Below, one piece after another: positions 1-5,406 of a stretch of 8,281 nucleotides of DNA (position 1 is the stretch's first letter; each line of letters begins with the position of its first letter). The DNA is from JBPOIC01 sp052034865. GTDB taxonomy: Bacteria > UBA10199 > JADFYH01. The notes beneath the pieces are model-generated. The model was given only the letters and a program-made list of their open reading frames with translations, had not been told where the DNA came from and searched no databases. Where the stretch lies: positions 1 through 8,281 of the forward strand of contig JBPOIC010000050.1 of NCBI GenBank assembly GCA_052034865.1. The letters are read 5' to 3'. A program made the translations under genes and the position numbers.

Positions 1-131
1 CAATTTTATATCCTGGGCATCACTACGCACTGGTTGAAAAATCAACAATGGGAGAGGTGAAAAAAACAAATCCCTTTTTAAGAATGGCCGCTTTGTCCCT
101 GAAGGATTTCCTGAAATTAAGGATGAGGTGA
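1..131 (+). CDS. C-terminal end of a probable MBL-fold metallo-hydrolase (partial, 5' end outside window)
   Basis: An open frame runs from the left edge (first full codon at base 3) to a TGA at 129-131, giving 42 residues. It begins ILYPGHHYALVEKSTMGEVK and continues KTNPFLRMAALSLKDFLKLR before a final MR. The pattern YPGHxY, then S-T-(I/M)-G-E-x-K-(K/R)-T-N-P-F-L-R, is what I recall from the C-terminus of small MBL-fold hydrolases of the hydroxyacylglutathione hydrolase/persulfide dioxygenase type. There the His of PGH is a metal ligand and the TNPFLR stretch is a late conserved block. The exact substrate cannot be told from the tail. The ATG at 48 would give only a 27-residue peptide and is internal to this match, so the frame is best read as the end of a longer gene. 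It converges on lon with a 184-bp gap. Confidence 0.68.
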   Translation, partial: ILYPGHHYALVEKSTMGEVKKTNPFLRMAALSLKDFLKLRMR

Positions 132-315
132 TCGGGGATAGAAGTGGAAAAGGCGTGAGGAGCGATAGGTTATGAGTGGGTCCTCCAATGGCGGATCGTA
201 ATGACAAAGATTTTGTCTCTGCGAGCGAAACGAAGCAATCAGGAATCAGAATCCAAAAGGGTTAAGAATGGAGAACATACGTTGCCACCTTACGAGGCTT
301 TTTCTATCGCCAAAA
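132..315. other. Convergent intergenic gap between the MBL-fold gene and lon
   Basis: Both flanking genes end here. No coding frame with a ribosome binding site is visible; a 69-codon plus-strand frame from 268 overlaps the end of lon and is rejected. The gap holds a small hairpin, GACAAA (203-208) / TTTGTC (212-217), and the repeat-like sequence at 213-240. Neither strand shows a strong GC stem followed by a long T-run, so how the two transcripts end is unclear. Confidence 0.6.
191..240. repeat. Copy of a dispersed inverted-repeat-like sequence (TGTC..GCGAGCGAAACGAAGCAATC type)
   Basis: Bases 221-240 read GCGAGCGAAACGAAGCAATC, preceded by TTTGTCTCT. From memory this closely resembles a short intergenic repeat scattered in many bacterial genomes, with the form TGTCATTGCGAGCGAAGCGAAGCAATCT. 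Just upstream, CGTAATGACAAA (197-208) is an imperfect inverted copy of TTTGTCTCTGCG (212-223), so the two halves can form a hairpin. Its place between convergent genes is typical for such elements. Copy number in this genome cannot be seen from one window. Confidence 0.45.
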
Positions 316-2808
316 TCAATGCGGAAGTACTTCAGCCGCGACGGGGGTAACAATGGCCTGGGCCGATTGTGTCACCACCGGCTCAATGGGTTTTTCTTCC
401 TTCGGATAAAGCAGCTCATCCAACACCTGATTCTGACTCTTTCCTGCCTTAAACAGCTTTTTGGGGTCGTCCAGTAAAAGGGCATTTTTCAAGACATCAT
501 CCATATGATCGACGGGGATGACCTTGATGTCGTGCAAAATGTTTTTCGGAATATCCTTCAGATCCTTTTCATTTTCCTTGGGGATGAGGACGGTGTTGAT
601 CTTTCCCCGATGGGCCGCGAGAATTTTTTCTTTGAGCCCACCAATTGGCAAGACCTTTCCACGCAAGGTAATTTCACCTGTCATCGCTACATTTTTTCTC
701 GTGGGAATTCGCAGCAGGGCTGAGATCAGAGATGTAGCCATGGTGATTCCCGCCGAAGGTCCATCTTTTGGAATGGCGCCTTCCGGAACGTGTAAGTGAA
801 TATCGATACGCTGATAAAAATCACGATCAAGACCCAAACTCATCGAACGCGAACGCACATAACTCATCGCTGCCTGAGCGGATTCCTGCATAACATCGCC
901 CAGTTTTCCGGTGATGATCAGTTTTCCTTTTCCAGGCAAGATAGAAACTTCGGTCGATAAAAGCTCGCCTCCAAATTCGGTCCAGGCAAGCCCAGTGGTC
1001 ATACCGACTTCATCTTTTTCTTCGGCCAGACCATAACGGAATTTGTGAACTCCCAGGTATTTCGAAATATTAAGCGAGGTGATCCGGATTTTTTTATCTT
1101 TTCCTTTGCTAGCGATCTCTTTGGCGACTTTTCGGCAGATCGTTGCAATCTCGCGCTCCAGGTTACGAACTCCCGCTTCCTTGGTGTAATGTCGGATTAT
1201 TGACTTGATCACGGCATCCGAGAATTCAATGTTTTCATCTGATAGCCCGTGAGTTTCTTTTTGTTTTTTGATCAGATATCTTTGCGAAATATGCAGCTTT
1301 TCATCCTCGGTGTATCCAGGGATGCGCAAAATCTCCATGCGATCCTGAAGTGGAAGTGGAATCGAGTGAAGGGTGTTGGCTGTCGTAATGAACATCACCT
1401 TGGAAAGATCGTAGTCCAGATCCAGATAATGATCATTGAAGGTGTGATTTTGTTCAGGATCAAGCACTTCTAATAAGGCAGATGCTGGGTCTCCCCTGAA
1501 ATCCGTACTCATCTTATCGATTTCATCCAATAAGAAGACAGGATTGTTTGAGCCGGCTTTTTTAAGCGATTGGATCAGTTTTCCGGGGAGAGCTCCAATA
1601 TAAGTTCTGCGATGTCCGCGAATCTCTGCTTCATCTCGTACGCCACCTAAAGAACATCGGACAAATTTGCGACCCATAGCGCGGGCAATCGAGCGTGCCA
1701 GAGAGGTTTTTCCGACGCCCGGAGGGCCAACCAGGCATAAGACAGGACCTTTGATCTTATCGACCAGGGCCTGGACCGCCAGATACTCAATAATTCTTTC
1801 TTTTACTTTTTTAAGACCATAGTGATCTTCATCCAGAATTTTCTCGGCCTCCGAAATTTCGATCTTGTCGGTGGTGGCGTCTGACCAGGGAAGAGAAAGA
1901 ATCCAATCGATGTAATTTCGAACCACTGTGGCCTCGGCAGACATCGGCGACATCATCTTGAGCTTTTTAAGCTCTTTTTTCACCTTCTTGGTCGCCTCGG
2001 CGCTCATTTTTTTGCTTTTAATTTTATCTTCTAGCTCCTGAATCTCGCTTTTAAACTCATCGCGTTCGCCCAGCTCTTTCTGAATGGCCTGCATCTGCTC
2101 ATTCAGATAGTATTCACGCTGGGTTTTCTCCATCTGCTTTTTTACGCGCGTACGGATCTTGCGCTCCACCTGCAAAATTTCAATTTCTCCCTGCATCATT
2201 TCATAAAGCTTGTTTAAGCGCTCAGCAGGGCTTTCGACTTCGAGAATTTTCTGTTTATCGATCAGTTTTAAATTCAGGTGGGCGACGATGGTGTCAGCCA
2301 GGCGGGCCGGATCGTCGATCACGGCGACCGATGAGAGCATTTCGGGTGGAATTCTTTTGTTGAGTTTGACGTAGGTTTCGAAGGTCGATTTGATCGAGCG
2401 CATAAGGGCTTCGACTTCGACTGTAACCTCACGACTTTCAAAAATCTCTTCGACTTCGACGGTGAAATGATTGGCGTTGGGAACGTATTGATGAATACGC
2501 GCACGCTTACGACCTTCGACCAGAACTTTAACGGTTCCATCGGGAAGTCTTAAAAGCTGGATAATGGTGCCCAAGGTTCCTACCTTATAAATGTCTTCCG
2601 GTTTGGGATCATTGGTTTTGGGATTGATCTGGGCCACCAAAAGAATGTCTTTTTCTGCATTCATGGCCTCATCAAGGGCATTGATGCTTTTTTCTCGGCC
2701 AACAAACAGGGGGACGACCATGTGCGGGAAGATGATGATATCCCGCAAAGGCAACATGGGAACTGCCTTAAGGTTAGGATTTAAAGGCTGTACTGTGGGT
2801 GTATTCAT
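316..2808 (-). CDS. lon: ATP-dependent Lon protease (endopeptidase La)
   Basis: Lon is a cytosolic AAA+ serine protease that degrades misfolded proteins and short-lived regulators. The start chosen is ATG at 2808 (830 aa), because AGGAAAG lies 8 nt upstream; an in-frame TTG at 2841 would add 11 residues but lacks support. In 830-residue numbering: N-terminal substrate-binding domain about 15-200 (opening motif PMLPLRDIIIFPHMVVPLFV), charged coiled-coil linker about 200-290, Walker A GPPGVGKT at 361-368, Walker B VFLLDEID at 424-431, and proteolytic domain from about 590. The catalytic Ser is 685 in PKDGPSAG and the catalytic Lys is 728 in GGLKEKILAAHRG. Length is slightly above E. coli Lon (784 aa), mainly from a tail of about 50 residues rich in Ala, Val and Pro. 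It lies 199 bp after clpX on the same strand and closes the cluster. All key residues are intact. Confidence 0.98.
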   Translation of the reverse strand: MNTPTVQPLNPNLKAVPMLPLRDIIIFPHMVVPLFVGREKSINALDEAMNAEKDILLVAQINPKTNDPKPEDIYKVGTLGTIIQLLRLPDGTVKVLVEGRKRARIHQYVPNANHFTVEVEEIFESREVTVEVEALMRSIKSTFETYVKLNKRIPPEMLSSVAVIDDPARLADTIVAHLNLKLIDKQKILEVESPAERLNKLYEMMQGEIEILQVERKIRTRVKKQMEKTQREYYLNEQMQAIQKELGERDEFKSEIQELEDKIKSKKMSAEATKKVKKELKKLKMMSPMSAEATVVRNYIDWILSLPWSDATTDKIEISEAEKILDEDHYGLKKVKERIIEYLAVQALVDKIKGPVLCLVGPPGVGKTSLARSIARAMGRKFVRCSLGGVRDEAEIRGHRRTYIGALPGKLIQSLKKAGSNNPVFLLDEIDKMSTDFRGDPASALLEVLDPEQNHTFNDHYLDLDYDLSKVMFITTANTLHSIPLPLQDRMEILRIPGYTEDEKLHISQRYLIKKQKETHGLSDENIEFSDAVIKSIIRHYTKEAGVRNLEREIATICRKVAKEIASKGKDKKIRITSLNISKYLGVHKFRYGLAEEKDEVGMTTGLAWTEFGGELLSTEVSILPGKGKLIITGKLGDVMQESAQAAMSYVRSRSMSLGLDRDFYQRIDIHLHVPEGAIPKDGPSAGITMATSLISALLRIPTRKNVAMTGEITLRGKVLPIGGLKEKILAAHRGKINTVLIPKENEKDLKDIPKNILHDIKVIPVDHMDDVLKNALLLDDPKKLFKAGKSQNQVLDELLYPKEEKPIEPVVTQSAQAIVTPVAAEVLPH

Positions 2809-2816
2809 GATGGTTT

Positions 2817-2823
2817 CTTTCCT
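2817..2823 (-). promoter_or_regulatory. Ribosome binding site of lon (AGGAAAG), which decides the start
   Basis: On the minus strand AGGAAAG sits 8 nt before ATG 2808. The longer frame from TTG 2841 would place this site inside the coding region, so the ATG is preferred. Confidence 0.7.
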
Positions 2824-2868
2824 GATAAAAGTTCGTGTCAAAGCGTCGGAAGCCTATAGCCATCGGTT

Positions 2869-2924
2869 AAATTGTACCGAAAGAATTCGAGAGGGATCCA
2901 CTTAAAAAACAGTACAATTTTCGG
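2869..2924 (-). promoter_or_regulatory. Paired inverted repeats and possible -10 box in the lon leader
   Basis: AAATTGTAC (2869-2877) and GTACAATTT (2912-2920) form a perfect 9-bp inverted repeat with a 34-bp spacer. Overlapping it, CCGAAA (2877-2882) and TTTCGG (2919-2924) form a second 6-bp pair. On the minus strand the left arm contains TACAAT (2876-2871), a fair -10 box 60 bp before the ATG, but the matching -35 is poor. This could be a two-site operator or alternative RNA stems in the lon leader. The repeats are certain; the function is inference. Confidence 0.35.
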
Positions 2925-3007
2925 CTGTAGGACAAAAGAAAGAGGAGAATGAGGTTTAACTCCGCGCTTCCTGGTAGAAAATGAAATGGTGATGGGAACA
3001 TTCAGTG

Positions 3008-4258
3008 TCAAGCAGACTCGGCTTTTTTCTCGTAGACGATGAGAGGTGGCTCTTTTTTGGTGAAGACATCTTCGTTAATCACCACTTCACGGATATTCGT
3101 CTGTGAAGGAATCTCGTACATAATGTCTAACATGGCACTCTCAAGGATCGCCCTAAGACCTCGTGCCCCGGACTTTCTCTTGATAGCTTCCCGAGCAATG
3201 GCGTTTAAGGCACCAGGTGTGAATTTGAGTTTTACTTTCTCGAATTCAAAAAGCTTTTGATATTGTTTAATCAATGCGTTTTTGGGCTTGGTGAGAATTT
3301 CTACCAAGGCGGCTTCATCCAGCTCATCGAGAGTTGCGATCACAGGGAGGCGGCCAATAAATTCGGGAATCAAACCGAATTTTAAAAGGTCTTCTGTTTG
3401 AACTCCGCTCAGAACCTGGCCCACTTTTTTCTCACGTGGAGTTTTGATTTCTGAGCCAAAGCCCATGCTTTTTTCATTCGTGCGTCGATGGATGACCTCT
3501 TCCAGTCCTACGAAAGCGCCTCCACAAATAAACAAAATGTTGGTGGTGTCGATCTGAATATATTCCTGCTGAGGGTGTTTGCGCCCTCCCTTGGGTGGCA
3601 GGTTTGCGACCGTTCCTTCAATGATTTTGAGCAAGGCCTGCTGAACACCTTCGCCTGAGACATCTCGCGTAATGGAAGGATTTTCGGATTTACGGGAAAT
3701 CTTATCAATTTCATCAATATAGACAATTCCACGTTCGGCCTTCGCCTTATCGTAATCGGCCGCCTGAAGCAGATAGAGAATGATGTTTTCGACATCTTCT
3801 CCAACGTATCCAGCTTCTGTCAGTGTGGTGGCATCAGCAATGGTGAAAGGAACATTCAAGATCTTGGCAAGGGTTTGGGCAAGGAGGGTTTTACCTGTTC
3901 CTGTGGGTCCTACAAGGAGAATGTTGGATTTTTGTAACTCCACATCTCCCATCTGTTTGGCTTCGATTCTTTTGTAGTGATTATGAACCGCAACCGATAG
4001 GGTTCTTTTGGCCCTTTCCTGGCCGATGACATACTCATCAAGTATTTTTTTGATTTCGTGGGGCTTTGGTACGCCGGTTTTGTTTTTGAGCAACTCTTGC
4101 TTGGTTTGCTCTTCGGCGATGATATCGTTACACAACTCGATACATTCATCACAGATATAAACCGTAGGACCTGCGATCAGTTTTTTAACTTCGCGTTGGG
4201 ATTTTCCACAGAAACTGCAGCTTAAATTGGTAGGGTCGTCGCTGTAAATTTTTGCCAC
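3008..4258 (-). CDS. clpX: ClpX, ATP-binding unfoldase subunit of the ClpXP protease
   Basis: ClpX is a hexameric AAA+ unfoldase that recognises degrons, unfolds substrates and feeds them into ClpP. The product has 416 aa, close to the family norm (E. coli 424). The N-terminal zinc-binding domain uses Cys14, Cys17, Cys36 and Cys39. Walker A GPTGTGKT is at 117-124, the pore-1 loop GYVGED at 150-155, Walker B IVYIDEID at 178-185, the RKH loop at 226-228, the ClpP-docking IGF-type loop at 265-267 (here Met-Gly-Phe), the arginine-finger region EFIGRLP at 299-305, and sensor-2 GARGLR at 364-369. The start is GTG at 4258, with AAGGGAG 9 nt upstream; the conserved zinc domain begins only 13 residues in. 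It lies downstream of clpP but after a 449-bp gap with its own likely promoter, so it may be made at a different level from ClpP. Confidence 0.98.
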   Translation of the reverse strand: MAKIYSDDPTNLSCSFCGKSQREVKKLIAGPTVYICDECIELCNDIIAEEQTKQELLKNKTGVPKPHEIKKILDEYVIGQERAKRTLSVAVHNHYKRIEAKQMGDVELQKSNILLVGPTGTGKTLLAQTLAKILNVPFTIADATTLTEAGYVGEDVENIILYLLQAADYDKAKAERGIVYIDEIDKISRKSENPSITRDVSGEGVQQALLKIIEGTVANLPPKGGRKHPQQEYIQIDTTNILFICGGAFVGLEEVIHRRTNEKSMGFGSEIKTPREKKVGQVLSGVQTEDLLKFGLIPEFIGRLPVIATLDELDEAALVEILTKPKNALIKQYQKLFEFEKVKLKFTPGALNAIAREAIKRKSGARGLRAILESAMLDIMYEIPSQTNIREVVINEDVFTKKEPPLIVYEKKAESA

Positions 4259-4267
4259 GGTGTTTGT

Positions 4268-4274
4268 CTCCCTT
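4268..4274 (-). promoter_or_regulatory. Ribosome binding site of clpX (AAGGGAG)
   Basis: AAGGGAG on the minus strand lies 9 nt before the GTG at 4258. It supports the non-ATG start. Confidence 0.7.
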
Positions 4275-4327
4275 TTCCTCTAATGACGCTGTTTGATGTT
4301 GGTTGGATGGCACTTTGGCAACGAAAA

Positions 4328-4349
4328 CGAATGCTTTTATCGAATGCTT
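4328..4349 (-). repeat. Tandem 9-bp direct repeat in the clpX leader
   Basis: CGAATGCTT occurs at 4328-4336 and again at 4341-4349, a period of 13 bp; on the minus strand it reads AAGCATTCG twice. It begins about 10 bp past the -10 box of the proposed clpX promoter, where a repressor could act. No matching regulator site is known to me. Confidence 0.5.
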
Positions 4350-4358
4350 ACAAAAATA

Positions 4359-4387
4359 AGTATTGTCTGATTTCCAAAACCTGTCAA
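4359..4387 (-). promoter_or_regulatory. Probable sigma-70 type promoter of clpX
   Basis: On the minus strand a perfect -35 box TTGACA (4387-4382) is followed by a 17-bp spacer and AATACT (4364-4359), a 4/6 match to TATAAT that keeps the key A2 and T6. Transcription would start near 4352, leaving a leader of about 93 nt before the clpX GTG. This is the best promoter-like sequence in the window. Confidence 0.6.
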
Positions 4388-4396
4388 GAAACGCAG

Positions 4397-4419
4397 GAGG
4401 TCAGCTGGCACCTGACCTC
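4397..4419 (-). repeat. Perfect 8-bp inverted repeat just upstream of the clpX -35 box
   Basis: GAGGTCAG (4397-4404) and CTGACCTC (4412-4419) flank a 7-nt loop. It ends 10 bp before the -35 box on the minus strand, so it could be a regulator binding site or a hairpin ending clpP transcripts. No T-run follows on the minus strand, which argues against a standard terminator. Confidence 0.5.
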
Positions 4420-4428
4420 TTATCTTAT

Positions 4429-4468
4429 GGTGGATTTACATTTGATAATGACGTGTCATTTATCCACC
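4429..4468 (-). repeat. Nested inverted repeats in the clpP-clpX gap
   Basis: GGTGGAT (4429-4435) pairs with ATCCACC (4462-4468). Inside lies the near-palindrome AATGAC-GT-GTCATT (4447-4460). Both pairs are perfect. The short spacing of the inner pair suits a dimeric protein site as well as an RNA hairpin; function unknown. Confidence 0.5.
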
Positions 4469-4517
4469 TGATTTTCATGGATGATTTGGCTTTTTGCTTT
4501 TTTCATTATGGAGAGGT

Positions 4518-4546
4518 CTTGGGGAACGAAAGGTGTTCCCCTCAAG
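4518..4546 (-). repeat. Hairpin with 7-bp GC-rich stem
   Basis: GGGGAAC (4521-4527) and GTTCCCC (4535-4541) enclose a 7-nt loop. CTT (4518-4520) can also pair with AAG (4544-4546) across a 2-nt bulge. It is the most stable-looking simple stem in the gap. No T-run follows on either strand. Confidence 0.5.
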
Positions 4547-4595
4547 GTGAAGATGAAGACTTGATCGAAGACGAAAGAGATGGTGAACGATTTCT

Positions 4596-4621
4596 GCGTC
4601 ACCCCTGGATCAGGAATGCGC
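4596..4621 (-). repeat. Long hairpin that is best paired in minus-strand RNA
   Basis: On the minus strand GCGCATTCCTG, loop ATC and CAGGGGTGACGC form an 11-pair stem with one bulged A. Two of the pairs are U-G wobbles that would be mismatches on the plus strand. This suggests, weakly, that the structure works in the minus-strand transcript running from clpP towards clpX. Confidence 0.45.
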
Positions 4622-4707
4622 AAATCCTTTTGATCGTAATGGGGGATCTGACCTTTAAACCCCAAGGATTAGCGTGGAGAAAGAGCAGAAGAAGTTAGAG
4701 AAATCTC

Positions 4708-5322
4708 TTATTTGTCGTTTTGTTTTTTCTTTTCTTTTTCTCGGTAATTAACCACTTCATCAATCAGGCCATATTCTTTCGCTTCATCCCCGCTCATGAA
4801 ATAGTCACGTTCGGTATCCTGTTGAATCTTCTTAATGGCCTGTTTGGTGTGTTTGGCCAGGATATTATTGAGTTCCTCTCTTAGTCTTAAGATTTCTCTG
4901 GCCTGAATGTCGATGTCGGTTGCCTGTCCCTGAAATCCACCCATCGGCTGATGAATCAGAATCCGGGAGTGAGGCAACGCAAGTCGTTTACCTGTTGTTC
5001 CGGCTGTTAAAAGCAGTGCTCCCATCGAGGCAGCCTGGCCGAGACAAAGTGTTGAGACATCGGGTTTAATGTATTGAATGGTATCGTAGATCGCGAGGCC
5101 AGCTGTGACGGATCCTCCGGGAGAGTTGATATAAATATGAATGTCTTTTTCGGGGTCATCACTTTCCAAAAAGAGAAGCTGGGCGATAATTACGTTGGCA
5201 ATATCATCGTTAATCGGTGTTCCAATAAAGACAATCCGATCTTTGAGCAAACGGGAGTAAATGTCATAGGCGCGCTCTCCCCGGTGGGTTTGTTCGATGA
5301 CCATGGGAACCAGTGAACTCAT
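4708..5322 (-). CDS. clpP: ClpP, ATP-dependent Clp protease proteolytic subunit
   Basis: ClpP is the barrel-shaped serine peptidase that cuts proteins delivered by ClpX (or ClpA/ClpC where present). The product is 204 aa, the usual size, with almost no propeptide before the conserved LVPMVIEQTHRGERAYDIYS start. The catalytic triad is visible as Ser99 in GQAASMGA, His124 in ILIHQPMGG and Asp173 in ERDYFMS. INSPGGSVTAGLAIYDTIQ (65-83) is the conserved oxyanion-hole/handle entry region. A Lys-rich tail (EKEKKKQNDK) ends the protein. The start is ATG 5322, with AAGGGAG close upstream (3-nt gap, rather short); Met7 is an alternative without a ribosome binding site. It follows tig by 84 bp on the same strand, so tig-clpP is probably one transcript, while clpX has a separate promoter 320 bp after clpP. 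Confidence 0.98.
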   Translation of the reverse strand: MSSLVPMVIEQTHRGERAYDIYSRLLKDRIVFIGTPINDDIANVIIAQLLFLESDDPEKDIHIYINSPGGSVTAGLAIYDTIQYIKPDVSTLCLGQAASMGALLLTAGTTGKRLALPHSRILIHQPMGGFQGQATDIDIQAREILRLREELNNILAKHTKQAIKKIQQDTERDYFMSGDEAKEYGLIDEVVNYREKEKKKQNDK

Positions 5323-5342
5323 ATATTCTCCCTTGTTTGTTT

Positions 5343-5367
5343 CCTCCTTCGATAAAAAAGAGGAAGG
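5343..5367 (-). promoter_or_regulatory. Hairpin overlapping a GGAGG upstream of clpP
   Basis: On the minus strand CCTTCCTC and GAAGGAGG can pair (7 of 8 positions, one a U-G) around a 9-nt T-rich loop. The 3' arm contains a perfect Shine-Dalgarno-like GGAGG, 20 nt before the clpP ATG. A weaker AAGGGAG lies nearer to the ATG. The stem could shape the 5' end of a processed clpP message or tune its translation; this is inference from pairing alone. Confidence 0.4.
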
Positions 5368-5406
5368 TTGATGAGCAAAATAATGATGATTTATAGAATG
5401 GATTTA

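Larger units (their letters stand above)
4259..4707 (-). other. Long structured clpP-clpX intergenic region
   Basis: This gap of 449 bp contains no frame I would call a gene. On the minus strand, in order from clpP, it holds these potential stems: AATCCTT/AAGGATT (4623-4629 with 4664-4670, plus GGGG/CCCC inside); a long stem at 4596-4621 that needs two G-U pairs and one bulge; GGGGAAC/GTTCCCC (4521-4541); GGTGGAT/ATCCACC (4429-4468) enclosing AATGAC/GTCATT (4447-4460); and GAGGTCAG/CTGACCTC (4397-4419). The clpX promoter follows at 4359-4387. A 69-codon minus-strand frame (4456-4665) and a 111-codon plus-strand frame (4363-4698) overlap here. Both begin at TTG without a ribosome binding site and were not accepted. 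Confidence 0.6.

Noticed and set aside
283..304. Possible plus-strand terminator CCT-TACG-AGG followed by CTTTTT
   Set aside because: The stem is only about 3 bp and lies at the edge of the lon coding region; too weak to call.
2836..2841. Minus-strand TTGACA just before lon as a -35 box
   Set aside because: The matching -10 position would fall on the lon ribosome binding site (AGAAAC) and leave almost no leader.
2591..2905. 104-codon plus-strand frame over the lon 5' end
   Set aside because: It is the antisense shadow of the lon N-terminal coding region, with no independent support.
4456..4665. 69-codon minus-strand frame ending NQVDK in the clpP-clpX gap
   Set aside because: It starts at TTG a single codon after an in-frame stop, with no ribosome binding site. 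Codon use is not absurd, so a small or decayed gene is not excluded, but nothing supports it directly.
4363..4698. 111-codon plus-strand frame in the clpP-clpX gap
   Set aside because: It starts with TTG without a ribosome binding site, has no recognisable domain, runs through several inverted repeats and lies opposite to all neighbours except the distant MBL gene.
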